From assembly GCA_024734555.1 (NCBI GenBank), contig JANPWX010000476.1, positions 489,021 through 553,020 on the forward strand: a stretch of DNA of 64,000 nucleotides, in the 5' to 3' direction. Every line of letters starts with the position of its first letter. Within the stretch, counting starts at the first letter, position 1. Below the pieces are notes generated by a model. The model worked only from the letters and a program-made list of their open reading frames with translations. It was not told the DNA's origin and did not search any database. The stretch comes from Trochalopteron elliotii. Lineage: Eukaryota > Chordata > Aves > Passeriformes > Leiothrichidae. The position numbers and the translations under genes were made by a program. This document shows positions 41,447 through 54,838 of the stretch, in pieces.

Positions 41447-44400
41447 TATTTTCACTTTATTCAGCTTCATGCAGCATCTAAATGACCTTCATAGGTTATC
41501 TTACACCAAAGATCATGTACAGGTTCCCTGGGCTGAACTCGAATCCCAAATGTCAGTCCATTATTTTAACAATAACCCACCCCTCCTACTCCTTACAGCT
41601 ACACTTCTAAGGAATCACCACTGTCAGGAGAAGATGAGACTAAGAGCAAAACACAGCCATCAGATCGTACCCTGAAGGGACAGGAATGTTAATTTAATTT
41701 ATTCTCTCATCCTGCTTAACATATTTACAGATCTCCTCATTTTCTGCTCTCTAACTTCAGCCGAGACATTCCGCCCAGTGTACTTCCTTGTCAAGGTACC
41801 ATCAGTCAAAGCCAAGCCCATCATTTTATCTCAGTTACTAAATTCAAACCACTTTAAACATCCTGCTTTCATCTTTATGGTTCTCTCCCACTTTTTAGCC
41901 ATGCTGCAGTTACAGAAGAATGTACTTGACATGTAAAATGTGCATGTGATTCCTCTAACATTTTAATGCTGTGTATTGTGGTGTAAACATCTCTTCATGT
42001 TTTATCTCCTTCTCCATAAATCAGAGGTGACTATCTCAGAAGTCTCAGAAATGACATGCTTTCTGTCTAATATAAATGTAAGCCTCCACTCCTTGAAGCT
42101 TGAGTGAGCTTTCAAAAATCATCAAAAACCAGAGCTGTGAAAAAGCAAAAGATTATTAACTAACTTACTATAATTTTCTCCCACTCCATTTCTATGAGAG
42201 CCATGGCATACAGGAAAAAAGAAGTCACAAAATTAGTCTTCCCTAATTGAAAAACCATGTGTTTACTTAATTGATTTGTAGTTGGTAAGGAACAACACTA
42301 AGGCATTTATTTGTTTGATTCAGGATTAACATGCAGTTTTTACAAGACAAAACCCCAGAATATATTTCCATTTCCTTACCATAACTACAACTAATAAGAC
42401 TGATCCCTTCTTATTAGAGTTTCTAGATTTTTGGCTAGTTTAGTAATGTTAAAGACACAATGTGTCTCAGTCCAGTCCTTGGTAAATGCATTAAGTGATT
42501 TTTTTTTTTAAATTAAAACCCACTGTAAAATAATGGTTATTTTCAAAAGACAGAGTACCAGTAAAGAACACCTGTCTGAAATAATTTTAAGTTACTTCAA
42601 TGATGGAAAAAATAAAGAATGCTGTTAGAAAGAGGGGGGAAAAAAAAGACAAAAGCCGTTTTAGCAGGCGGGACTGAGAAGTGGTGACATGTTGTAGTAC
42701 AATTCTGAAGGGCCAGAGGACATAACGTGGTGTTGGATGATGTGGAAGAGAACCAGGGAGCACTGTCTCTGGGAGCCACTGCAATGCTGGATTAGGTGTG
42801 AGGTACAACTCTGAAGTATTGTGATAGGAGGGAGTGAGGCAGAGGGAGCAACACCACTTTTTGGTGGAAGACAAGAGAAATAAAACATTATGTGCTCTCT
42901 GGCACCTTCCCATAGGAGTTTCCTCCCTCACAGTCCACTAGAGAAACCAAGGACCCTCTGATATTTATCCAGATCCCAGAATTCGTAACATTTTCCTCCA
43001 GCCCAAGTCTGTTTCTCTAAACCTTCTGTCTGACATAAATTATTCCAAGATACTTTTCTTGACATTTTCTAAACAAATGTTTCTAGAATGACCTTGCAAG
43101 CACCACATCTCCCTTTTGTAATTTTTGTCTGTGTTTTCCAATAAGACTTCTTCACTCTCAAGTCACAAAATAGTAAGTCACAAGCTCCTTAAAAATCATT
43201 GTCCAATTTCAAAGAATCACCATCAAAATGCGTTCTTTCTATTTGCCTTGGAAAGCACTGCTAAAATCTGTGGATTGTGAAACATCTTTCTAAACACACG
43301 CCTGGATAAATACCCAGACTGCACTTCTATAAACAATGAAAAAATACAAAGTTATCGATTTGCACCAGGTTTTTTAATTGCTTTCTTGTTAGAAACAGTG
43401 AAAAGTGGGGCAAGAATCTCCACTTAAGCACATTTTTCAACTTTCTGGCTCTTGCAGACAGGAAAAAATAAGTTTAAAGTATGATACACAACCATCTGAA
43501 AACAAGGAGAAAGTGATAATTCGAAAATTGTTTCAGACCAACTTTGTAAAAAAATAAAATACAATGTTTTGGTGTCTGTGTACAACTTAGCACAGGCGTG
43601 GCTCCCATGCCAGGACTTAAGTCAATTTAAATAGTTAATTCAGCTTAATTCACTGGAGGTAAAACCATCTCAGCCCCTACCACATCACTAAAATCAAGTA
43701 GTCGAGAGAAGGAAAAAAAAAACGGGAAAAACCCCTCAAATCTCAGAACCTGACCAGTAACAAGTTTCTATCAATACTTCCATGAATTTTACAGAATCTT
43801 CATTACATTTTCACAGGACCAGGCTCCTCACATCCTGCCCTAAATCACACGGAAGAATCTTACACAATTCACACTTCACCTTCCCATGACATATGGGGGG
43901 GACTGTAAATTGTGCACATAGACTTATCAGAGAAACGAGGAGTGGGAAATATGAGTTGCCCTTAAAGATGTACAGATTTATAGCAATATGGGAAGCGGAA
44001 AGATGGTTATCATATAAAAAGGTCCTTAAGGGATAGCAAGGAGCAACAGGGGAAACATGAGTCATGAGCTGCCAGAGAAGTGGATGCGTATGGGGAGCAA
44101 TGGACAGAGCAAAGTAGCCATAAAGGAAGTTCCAAGTCAAACGTTCTCCTTTCCAACGGTCAAGATGGATTACCCAATCTTCAAGTATTTACGGAAAATT
44201 AAATTCCCAGCCAATTCAGACACAGTAACACTGGGAAAATGACACTCAACGACTGAAAGGATCCATTGATAAACAAGAGATCACCAACCACAGCTCTTTC
44301 ATTTTGCTTTCTTAATTTTTTTTAACAGGAGTAATCTGCCTTCAAGGTCTCTCTACACAGGCAAGTGGCTCAACATGACCAAGTGTGAAAATTTAAAGCA

Positions 44401-46192
44401 TTCAGCTGAAATTGTGAAAGGCAGTTTGACACATCGTGAGGCTGGAGTAACTTACAGTGAGTAAAGAGTGAATTACGAGCCCCAGCACAAAGTTCCTGCA
44501 CTCCTCCTAACTCCCCTTTCCTATCACAAGTGTCCAACTCCAAACTACAGCACAGAATTCCTGTAGTGAGTAATTCAAGAGCTTAAAAAATGGCTTCCAA
44601 GAGTTTAAAAAGTGCCTAATTTTGGGACAAAATACAATGAGCAATATACGGAAGTGGAAGACAAAGAAAACCAGTTATTTGTGTGTGAATGTCGCCTCTT
44701 CAGAAGATCTAGCAAAATCTCAAGACAAGGTGCACAGGAGTCTCTAAATAAGCAATCATTAATTCTCTTAGGCAGTAGTATCCACATCAAAAGTGAATGT
44801 AGGTACATATGACAGTAAATATTTCAAAGGATAACCCATAAATTCAATTTTTGATATTAAAAAGGTAGTAAAGGAGAAAAGGGAGGAAAAAAGGGTACAT
44901 CTAAAATTTTATCAAAACCCAGCAAAACTTCCCCTTGGTTATGACAGTGTTTCTACACAGCCTTTGTGTGAAAAATACATACATGATAACTAAAGGTATT
45001 CTTCAGAAAACAGCGTGTCTTACTTAAAAATATTTTTCAAGGCTATCTCTGTGTTTCCAACTTAGGCAGGCTACCTAAACATTTCCAAGTAATTAAAAAT
45101 CATGCATCATCCCTCCCATTCTGCAGAGAAAACAGTCAGCTGCCTGCCCCAGTTTTAAGCTCAGTGAAATAAACACTAAAACCCGTAAACACAGTAAATA
45201 CAACTTACTTCAGGCTGAGCAAAATGCATGCTGATGGGTGAAATCCTGAAAAACATATCACATGCTACAACTGTGGTGTTACAAGGTGTAAACATCAAAG
45301 AGCCTAACACAAACAAGTTGACTCCAGGGTGTGGATCACAGGAAACCTCCACTACTGGAGTCCTGGGACTCACAAGTGATTGCTGAAACCCTGAAGTGCT
45401 GTCAAATGTCAATGAGCACTGCTGCTGCTCCTTCTTATTCCAGGTCACATTTACAACTGAAAGTGACCATGGCTACTACACTTTGAAACTCCATTCGGCA
45501 CCCACAAGTGTTATTACCTGTTCACTAGTTAGGCTTTCCCTTGGGAGGTCGGGAGAGCCCAAGAGCCACTGTACTTCAGAGTACAGTGAGTGCATGAAAG
45601 CCAAGATCAGCATCGAGCTCCACAGGCATGTTGACACATGCAGGGAAGCTCAAGTTCAGGCACCTGGAACATCTCTGGCATGGAACAACCTCCGTACAAT
45701 GGAGGTTCTCAGTATGTTCTGCAGATGTGCAGCAGATACCATGATCCCAGCCTAGACAAAATCCCACTGAAGTCCCAATACAGACATTTTAAGTGGATCT
45801 GAGCCACTCTTAAGACAGATCCAACAAGGTCATACAATAACACAACTGAAGAATCCAGCCCATAAGGCTGGAGCACCACTGGTTACTCTTACACTCCAAT
45901 TACCCAGTTCTTCCTGTCATTTTCAGGGACCCAGGCTCGGATATTACCAAGATAAACATTATTATTGGGAGGCTTAAAGCCTCATCAACTCCATTCTATA
46001 TAAACACACTGTGCCTAGCAACTCCACTTGAACTCTCAGGCAGACCTTACTTTTGCCGGGTCAGTTTTACCAGCTCAGAGCTCAGGCAGCAACTGAAGGC
46101 ACGGGACTCCCGGCCATCCAGTCACACTCCTGCCAGCATTTCAGAAGTCAGGATGACACCAGTTTGCTGCATAGATGAAGAGACAGACTGAC
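41447..46192. other. 5' part of presumed COX10 intron 4
   Basis: This stretch begins at the exon 4 donor (GTCAGT at 46192-46187 on the minus strand). No exon, RNA gene or recognisable transposon was found. Short open frames on both strands look like chance. Confidence 0.6.
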
Positions 46193-46317
46193 CTGATTGA
46201 TGGAGTTGGCAGCACAGGATGCCAGGCCAGTTCCAAGGGAGGCGAGCAGGAAACAGGTGAGGTCAAAAGGGACCGGGGCCATGGCAAAGCCAGCGGATGT
46301 GGTGCTGACAACCAGAG
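46193..46317 (-). CDS. COX10: COX10 exon 4 (heme O synthase, first membrane segments)
   Basis: Encodes residues 165-206 of the protoheme IX farnesyltransferase, which adds a farnesyl group to heme b to make heme O for cytochrome c oxidase in the mitochondrial inner membrane. The exon follows a TGTGTTGCAG acceptor and ends at CAG before donor GTCAGT. The 125 nt begin in phase 1 (Ala165 is split with exon 3) and end in phase 0. The peptide contains [15 protein letters not shown] and later [14 protein letters not shown], nearly identical to vertebrate COX10 as I remember it. It forms the first transmembrane helix and the start of the second in the UbiA-type prenyltransferase fold. The final Asn-containing residues lead into the first Asp-rich substrate-binding motif, which must lie in exon 5. 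Exon 5 was not found in this window. Confidence 0.97.
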
Positions 46318-49300
46318 CTGCAACACATGTGAGAACACAGTTCAAAGCACCAACAAGAAAGTATCTTTGTACATAACACTAGAGTTACGGCTTTCAAACC
46401 CTGAAAGCACTCTTGTGCAGATTAACTTTTTGCTATTTTTATGGTTCACAGTGGCTCCAGGAATTGAGTAGAATTAATACAAACACTCTACATAAAGAAA
46501 TCAAAAATGAGAAGGAGAACTGCCAGAGATGAAATAAGAAACCCAAAAGCAGTAGCACATTAGCAGATGATGTGAGGATACAACTTGTGTCTCTGTATTC
46601 CCTATTTTAGGGTTTTGCTACTGGACCAAACTGCCCCACACAACATGCACAGGACAGATATTTGTTCCAGTAACTCACACATCACTGCAAAGTCTAACAC
46701 AGAAGGAAAACAGTAAGAAAAAATCCCACAATGAGATATATACTCTATATCAAATTATAGCAGGAATTTAAGCAGTGCAGAGTCAAAGACAGACTTGGAG
46801 CATGTAGCTACAGTAATTTCACTGCACAATCTCTGTTCCCGTTACTCCTATTTGACATGCCCGCTTTGGGCTGAAAGTACCGTCACATCATCACAGAGAC
46901 CCAACGACAGTTAATGGCCTCAAAATTTGAGTGGGTTCATAAAAAACTATTTCAGTTTTGTCATGCAAAATTGTAACTTTAGTACAGTATTGCAAATCAT
47001 ATCCTTAAAAATTACCCAAGTTTCATTTCTAATATTGTAATTAGCCAAATAATAGGTCTCAAAAGCCTCACTTTTGGCAAGAAATAGTACGGCATGACAA
47101 ATTTCTTATACTATAAAAGTCAGCACACTCATGGAACATCTTGCTTATGACCTTGAACCTTACAATCTGAAATTATTAGTTATTAAACAGAAGTTACTTA
47201 AATTATATCTTGATGTAGTTACATGTTTCAGACCTCAGTTACCTTAAATCAAAGCATCAAAATGTCCTTATCTTCCTGATTCCTACAAAGCCTCCTTTTC
47301 ATCTAAAGTTAAATGACAAATAAATAATCTTTGCTGACTGACAATACCTGGATTATACACTAAGCAGCAGTGCTTGAGATGAAAAACTAAATGTCATGGC
47401 AGAGACCTGCCAGTAAGCATGCACATGCAAAGTGCTCATTTCAAGAGCTGTGTCTGCATAAGAACCTTAGGATTTAATCTTGAAAACACAATGGAGAAAA
47501 CTTGCTACTCATCACAACTTTTCTCTAGGTATTAAAATCCATTACTGATTGCTGAATATTACTGTAATACCATGCATATTACAATAAGTACTAATTATTT
47601 AGCCTTTTTACAGATTCAAAGGCTACTTCTACAATACAGTGAATCTAGACAGAACTTTACCCTTCTGAGCAGCTCTGAAAGAACCACAGATTCTGCTGCC
47701 TCCCCAGACAAATGAACATGAAGGTACTGATCATTCTGAAAGATTAGATCTTATTTATTATATAAATACAACACTGTGTTAGTTTCCAAACTCTTGAATC
47801 CTCTTTAGGAATGCACAAGAAAATATGAAATGCATCAGTACAGCTGAGAGAGTTTAAAAAATGCACTGAAAATGACAGTGAACAGTGGCATATGCATTTC
47901 CAAGAGTGATTACATTCATTTTTTTTGCATAATTAATCACGTGCTAACTTCTAGACAAGAATTTAATTAAAACTTATCTTAGAGAGCACTTTACACCAAT
48001 TTATTATGGGAAAACACTAACTCATTTACTGGAGAAGAAAGGTGGAATGGATTGGCAAACAGTCAGGGTAACATTACCACTACCCTGACCCCAAAGAAAT
48101 TCTAACGCTGCACGGTTAGAGCACTAATTAAAGTCCCCATTGATTTCTCCAGATTAATTTTAGCCAGTCATTTCAGCATAACTTTTCAGGACCTCATTTT
48201 AAAAGGCTGCAGTACATCCTCTCCCATATCCCATTAAAGCAGGTATTTTTTCTTGTTTGGGCAGGGTTTGCACACCAGGCATCCCCTGCTTCCCTCATTA
48301 CCCAGATATTCCAATACAACACATTAGCAGTAAATAGGAAAATGCTCCCTTTGGATTGGTAAGTTTATTTTCTTTAACTGTGGAAGCAATCATTTACTCT
48401 TCAACTTCCCTCATGGAGGAAAAGTATATTTAATTGAGATCACATCAAGGGAATGAGGTCATCGACTCTGTTTGTTTTTTAATCCCCGTTAGTTTAGTGC
48501 ATTAGGGGCCAAATTAACTTCACCTTATTGCATAATAGATGGAACCAATCCTTTTAAGATTTGTTCATGGGACCTGGCATTACACATGCTCTTCAAAAAG
48601 AAGCCAAGATTTAAACTTATGATCTCAGTCAAAGCCTTATTTTCAGTCTTTTAAACAATTTTAGCTTTAACAAGAATTAACAGGGGACATTTGTCTCCCA
48701 CGTCAATGTAGATGAAAAAGAAAATACTAATGGATTGGTGACAAAGAGTGAATTATAATGTTTCTGGCATAAAAATACAGTCCAAAAGTTTAGTGTGTTC
48801 TTTGCATTCCTTTTCCACTTCATCACAATGTGCTCTGCTTTTATAAATCCTTTGTATTTACAGCACGTGAATCACTATGCCATATTTTGTTTACCTACTA
48901 TTAAAAAGTAGCCAACCCAAAATAAAAGCACAGAAAGCCAAAGCAAATCAATCCTGTTCTAGAAGTCCCTTCTACTCCTGTACTGGTGATATATCAGTAC
49001 ATAAGGAAGGAAATGCATTTGTACTTTTTTTTTTAAGAAACAATTTCACTGCTTTACTGCAAATAAATAGCAGTACATAGTCCTTAAAATAAAGTAGTTT
49101 CCCAAAAGCTGAAGAAATATTCCTTCCTGAGTGTTCACACTTTAATTTCTGGAAAGCCAACTTTAGCAGCGGTATTTAGTTCTACCCACCTGACCAACAT
49201 GTCCTTTGTAAACCCAGGCCTGTTCAGGCACATCAAAGTTTTGATATAAATCCTGCACACTAAAACAGGCCAAGCTCCTGAAGCAAACTTAAATTTGGGA

Positions 49301-50167
49301 CAATGATTTGAAACAAGTCTGCATCAAATCATGCAAAATTACAAACAGACCAGATAACCTCTTCTTACCATCAAACAATTTTAAAATACTTTGCTAAAAA
49401 TGAAGATTAATTTTAGTTTATTTTTATTTCATTCATTTTTCTTGTAGCATGAAAAGCCAAATGCCAGAAAGCTACCACTATTCAGCTTTAGTTTCTTTCA
49501 TGGGATAATAGTTACTGGTTTAATAATCACAAAAGAAGAACTACTTTGACAAGTATATGAAATATATTTAGAACTGTTAATAAATGTAGACTATCAACAA
49601 TCAGAAAAATAAAAAGCAATAAATCTTTGTCAAAGTTTCTGGCTACACTGAAGTTACCATTTAAAAAATAAATGCTATTATTTCAGAATCAACTGGGAAC
49701 ATATGGGAACTCCACTAAGGCAAATGCATTCTTTACTATAGCAGCTGTTACCAGACTTTCAGCCTACAAACACCAACACAGGCCCCTTATCTAGCCATTG
49801 TTGCAGTTTAGTAAGAGTCAAGAGTCATTATGCAAAAATGGATCTTCATGATCTTTGTGTCACCGATATACAACAGACAAGAGATGAAGCAGGAGGTTAA
49901 CAATCATCTCAGGCTTCTGATTTCAGGTCATCACATTTGTGCTAGTGGATCACTATTCCACAGACACAAATCCATACAGAAGCAATACATCTGATATATT
50001 CCATCTCTTTCCTAGTACAAACAACAGAATTATTTTCTTATAACAAGACACATGAAAAAAAAAAATTTAGTTTAGTCTTCAAAACTGAAAATGCTCAGAA
50101 ATTAGCATATTTGTCCACCCATGTTGATCCACTTCTCAGACAGGTGCTATGAAATGGCAAACTCAAG

Positions 50168-50289
50168 GACATTGGAAAAGACCTCCAAGATCATCAAGTC
50201 CACCCTTTGACTGATCACCACCTTGTCAATCAGATTAGAGCACTGAGTGCCATGTTCAGTCTTTTCTTAAAGACACAGGGTGCTGTACA
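50168..50289 (-). mobile_element. Old CR1 LINE fragment abutting a second CR1
   Basis: On the minus strand it shows the CR1 end with complement blocks GGAAAAGACCTCCAAGATCA and TCAAGTCCACCCTTTGACTG. It belongs to a different subfamily from the adjoining piece at 50290 and is cut off exactly where that one begins. It is in the COX10 sense direction. Confidence 0.8.
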
Positions 50290-50462
50290 TCACAGAATCA
50301 TAGAATCACTGAATGGTTTGAGCTGCAAGGGACCTTGAAGATCATCTACTTCCAAGCCCCTGCCATGGGCAGGACACCTTCCACTATCCCATGTTGCTCC
50401 AAGCCCCATCAAACCTGGCCTTGAACACTTCCAGGGATGGGACAGCCTGCTCCAATTCAGCT
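50290..50462 (-). mobile_element. CR1 LINE 3' fragment
   Basis: A second CR1 starts with complement CACAGAATCATAGAATCAC and continues through CCATGGGCAGGACACC, GTTGCTCCAAGCCCC and CCTGGCCTTGAACACTTCC. It appears to have inserted into, or next to, the older CR1 at 50168. The right edge is uncertain because the older element may resume around 50450. Confidence 0.88.
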
Positions 50463-52513
50463 GCTTGTCCTCACAGAAAGACCAACATGCTACAGGAGCA
50501 ACAACAAGGGAATGTTCACAAACCCTAGAAGTGTAATCCAAGGGAATACCCGGCATTTTTCATATCATGCTTTCATCAATTTGCCCAAACTAGAAACTGA
50601 ACTTTGATTTTCCTGTGGTTTTACATATAGTTAATCTGAGTTTTCATCTGTAATCCTTGGAGAAAACACTACTTAAATCTAAACTTGAAGTTAAATTTAA
50701 GAAGAGGAGACAACCTGAAATTCCGTGTATGTGTGCATATTACAAATTGCCAGAATTTCCTCCTATTCCCATACCTTCCCCTTGTCTCTCTCCTATTTTC
50801 AGTTACACATCAACTTTAGGATTAAGTTGAAAGCAATGCATTTATAATTCTGAAAACCTATCAGACAGATGCATTAGCTTTCCAAGTGCCTGGATGGTAG
50901 GGTACAGCTGTTCAGAGAGCAGCCAACATAAAACAATTGGGAAACTGAACCCAAAAAGTTAGATTATGTGACATTTAATTAAAAGTCCCTAATTGTTTTC
51001 AATGGCAAAAGAATATAAACAAAAATATATTCTTGTTTTTAAGGCAGAGCTTCTAATGGCAGAGTCACAAAAGCTGCAGTTTACATGAAGCAGGAGGGTA
51101 TGGAAAGAGCAAAACTCATTTCCTTTCCAAGGTGAAGTACAGTTCATACTACAAACAAAAAATCTCCTTCCAGCAGCAGAGGGAAAAGAACAGAGCATAA
51201 GGAAGTCCCATTTTAGCATCACGCAGAGTTTGTTTTTTTGTTATTTCATACTCCAAAAAGTATAAATAAAGTGTCTGCCAAAAAAACCACGCAGGATATG
51301 AGCTCTATCAGAACTTCATGGGCAAAAGGAACTGAGTTGTATGACATCTGCAACTTAAAAACTAACCTCAGAGAATTTATTCTTCTTTAAAAAAAATAAA
51401 ATCAAAGAACTGCAACAGCATAGTCTTTACAGAATGCAGAATTTGTCTAAATGGTTACACAAGTTCGAAAAAATTTTCCTTGCTCCACATGTTACACACA
51501 CTATTATTCCTGCTTATCTCCTACACTATCCCATGACCAATAAATAGAACTCCCCTCCTACAAAGTCCTCTTCATCCAACTTCCTCTTTTACACTTTCCA
51601 CTTCCAAAAAAATCTGCACATAAAGATGGCAATGAGAAAAGAGGTTACATTTTTTTCTGTATCTCTCTATACCTTCTCAATAGGTAAAGTTTACCACACT
51701 TACCTTGGATCAGGAACTCTTCCAGGCACAGCAGAGACAGAGACAAACTAAAATCATAGTCCCTTTCCCAACAGGCTTGCAAGCTGGATTAAAAATTGTA
51801 CAGCTGTTCAGAAATTAGCAGTCAATCTTACAACTCAAAAGGCACTCTCATAGAAAAGAACAGTCCTGAAGGGAATGAAATTCCTTAACCTTTGCCTTCT
51901 TTACATTATTTTAAATCCAGAATGGTGTTTGCCTAGTTAAAAGAGGCTACCAGGAACTGTTGAAGAGTTTTCCAGCAACTCTGAGGCCACATAAAAAAGT
52001 ACCACAGGAAATTATTTTCTCTTGAAAATGACACTCTCACATCTTGCTGAAGTTGTTGAAAATCCCGTTTCGAGGAGCACCAGTCACACTGAGATGCAGC
52101 ACGAGCACTGAGCTTACCCATTAGCAAACATTAAAAACACAGTTCAAGTGCTTTCAACAATAGTCAATTTTCTCTCTCTCTGGTCCCTTAATCATACCTT
52201 TGTAAGCTTTTATTTCTGCATCTAGTAAAATTTTTTATTTTGTTCTACTTCGACAGCTAGCACAGCACTCAATTTCACATAACAGACACTTCAATAAAAT
52301 CACCTCAATGAAAATATGTCAGAAGAGCTAATTCTTCACACAGCACTTCCAAGCTACCCATGGTGAGCCCAAGAGAAGCAAAGTATTACTAAAACTGAAC
52401 AGCATGGGTGAGAAAAAGACAAACCTGTATAATGTAGAAAGAAAGATGAGGCAATAACTGAGGCTGTATGTGCCACAAAGTTGCTGCAAATAATCCTGAT
52501 AATTGCTGAATGT

Positions 52514-52908
52514 GCTAGTGACAGTTTTATATAACCTGAGTTCGAAATTTCCAAGTCTAATGTGTTAGTGACATAGTAAATATCAAAATACATGTTTTCA
52601 TCTCATCAAACTCTTTACCAGCACAAAATAAATGCCCTCAGGCTTTCCAAAAACAATGAGGAAGAAAATCTGGATGTGCAAACAAGGTCAGTTGTGCCAA
52701 ATCAAAAACACAAGATGTATCATCAACACTGAGATGAAAATGTAAATTACTATTATACACCCTACTTGGTCAGCAAGATTTTTCCACAGAAAAACAAACA
52801 ATGAAATCTTATATAATGCAAGACAAAAAAGTTTTTGAAAGTAAACTGAATTCAGGACATTAATTATAACAATTTTTTATGACAAAGAACAGTCTTTTTA
52901 TCAGGAGA
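52514..52908. repeat. Direct repeat copy 1 (COX10 intron 3)
   Basis: This segment is homologous, by eye at roughly 80% in its best part, to 56959-57081 plus 57579-57808. Shared blocks include GCTAGTGA, ACAAAATAAATG, GAGGAAGAAAAT, GATGTATCATCA, GAGATGAAAATG and AAACTGAATT. Copy 1 is uninterrupted. Near its left end the 15-mer AATGTGCTAGTGACA (52509) recurs at 52559 with one mismatch. I do not recognise it as a known transposon and see no terminal inverted repeats. It may be an unclassified interspersed repeat or an old local duplication. Confidence 0.75.
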
Positions 52909-53702
52909 TTGCCTGGAGAGCACCCAGGCAAGGACTTAGGAAATTATGCTTCTGTTCTTGGACTTTTTATCACAGACAAGATGTGAGGCTTTAGTCAGAT
53001 CATTAGAACTTCCTTAGAAATAAAAGCATACATAGCACTACCTACTGGCAAAAGGCTAATTTATTGTTGTTCCTAGAGGCAAAGGAGAAACTTCTAGTCA
53101 TTAAGTATTACTACTTGAACAAGACAAAATGTTAAGGTTGCAAGGCAATTGTCTAACAAATCGCTGGTTTGAAGAAACAATACCATCACTGAGTGAAAAG
53201 TAAATCAGATCTTCTTTCATAAAATTCAATTCATCAGACTCAAACATTTTCCTTTCTAATATTAGAAACTATTTGGATTATCTTATGTTGGGACTCCTAG
53301 TGCTAATTTCACAACCAGCAGTACTACAGTGAAAGGCGTGTAAATAAGACGGAACACTGGTAAACTTAAGCAAGACAACTTCAAATACTGAACACATTAT
53401 TTGCAAATTCACTTCCTTATCCAGTTTCACCATAGTCTGTCTACTAACACTTGCTTATTTCCCAGGAACTAGCTGACAACAGGATGCAAGCTCCTCTCAT
53501 TGTTTTTAAACAAATTTAATGGGAAAACTATTAAATGCTTCCACAAAACAATTTTCTTAGCACACATTTGATGAAATTGATTCAATTTAGCATCAGTAAA
53601 GTGGGAATTATCACATGCAAACCTAAACCATACCAGTAAGATCACAAAGAATTCTGCTATGAAGCAGAATGCAGAGAAATGAGAAAAAATGACCAGTAAT
53701 AC

Positions 53703-54027
53703 CTGTAAGCTTGATTTTGGACAAGCGTGCCAAAATTCCTGGCAAATCATCCAGCCGTAGCTTCATCTCTTTCCATTGTCTGTCTTCTTTGGATTCGGCT
53801 CCCACTCGTATGACTGAGTCTTCAGTTTCTGCAGCTGATTTCATTTCTCTCAACTCATTTCTGCTTGATGTCTCAGACCCCAACTGATGAACAGGTGAAA
53901 CTGGGCTAATTTTGTGTACAACCTTTTTTTCCTGATCCAATTGCTGAAGCTCATGAAAAGGAGACACAGTTGAATCCGACTTGGGTTTGGCTCGTTGTCT
54001 GAGGTCTTTGTTGCACTGTGTTACATA
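53703..54027 (-). CDS. COX10: COX10 exon 3 (N-terminal linker and conserved WKEMKL block)
   Basis: Encodes residues 57-164. It begins after acceptor TATTTAG with TAT GTA ACA CAG (YVTQ) and ends KLTG before donor GTATTA, giving 325 nt and an exit in phase 1. The N-terminal two thirds form a hydrophilic, poorly conserved linker with a recognisable VSPFHEL patch. The last third, from WKEMKLRLDDLPG through LARLSKIKLT, matches vertebrate COX10 almost exactly and leads into the first membrane helix. The frame continues without a stop from exon 2 into exon 4. The linker probably lies on the matrix side and has no known catalytic role. Confidence 0.97.
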
Positions 54028-54397
54028 CTAAATACAATGAGAAATGTTAAAACAAATTGATAAAGATATTTTTGTCCATTTCACTTTACTAACACCAACA
54101 ATATTATTGTTATTTTATTCTTGTTAGGAAAATTACTTCCATGACACAACTGAGCCGTGAGTTAGTCTGAATTTCAGACATTTATTTCACACACAGAAAG
54201 ACTTCTGGAGTTGGCATAGATATTACAAAAGCAGCTTTACAACTCACAGCTGAATCAATAATGTTTATGTAAGCTTGGAGAATTGCATTTGAATAAGTTT
54301 ACTTCCTTGCCCATAGGTACAACAGCAAGCTCTTCGTTCATATTCAAAACCACCAGGTAATACAATTTGACTTACAACTAATCAATTCCAGAGAATA

Positions 54398-54452
54398 ATA
54401 AAGGTTGGAATGACCTCCAAGATTGAGTCCAACCTTTGAGCAACCAACATTC
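54398..54452 (-). mobile_element. Short CR1 LINE 3' remnant
   Basis: About 55 bp containing complement GGTTGGAATGACCTCCAAGA and GAGTCCAACCTTTGAGCAACC, the extreme 3' end of a CR1 in the COX10 sense direction. The rest is missing or too decayed to read. Confidence 0.75.
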
Positions 54453-54780
54453 ACCTTTAAACAGAAAAATATACAAATGCCCATACAACTTCAGTTTCCA
54501 AATATAAGTACTAAACTTGTGCACATTTAAGAAATGAAAAAATCAAAAATACGTCAAAAAATACAGTCTACCACCTATGATATAAAATCATCTCCTACAT
54601 TAGTCTTTTTTTAAATTAATTAGACAACAAATTTCAAAGGAACATATATTGAACAACAAATTAGGAGAGTTGTTTGCTCTCTTTTAGAGCTCACAGAATA
54701 AACACAGAATAAGATCATTTAGATTCTCCTTCATATTTTCTTCCCCAAAATATTCTATATATTTCAAGCACCAGAAGCAT

Positions 54781-54838
54781 AGAAAGACAGAACTTTCAAC
54801 CAGTAATTAGAAAGACAGAAATTTCAACAAAAATAATT
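54781..54838. repeat. Imperfect tandem duplication, 28-30 bp unit
   Basis: AGAAAGACAGAACTTTCAAC (54781) is followed by a second copy starting at 54809. The two units differ by one substitution near the middle and several changes before the shared TAATT end. Confidence 0.85.

Larger units (their letters stand above)
46318..53702 (-). other. COX10: COX10 intron 3
   Basis: This 7.4-kb intron runs from donor GTATTA after exon 3 to acceptor TTGCAG before exon 4. It contains two adjacent CR1 pieces at 50168-50462 and the first copy of an unusual direct repeat at 52514-52908. No other coding exon was seen. A block near 48.3-48.6 kb lacks repeat signatures and could be conserved non-coding DNA, but this cannot be judged without an alignment. 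Confidence 0.9.

Noticed and set aside
45176..45448. Minus-strand ORF just downstream of exon 4 as COX10 exon 5
   Set aside because: The peptide lacks the Asp-rich RTKNRP-type motif and any other COX10 similarity.
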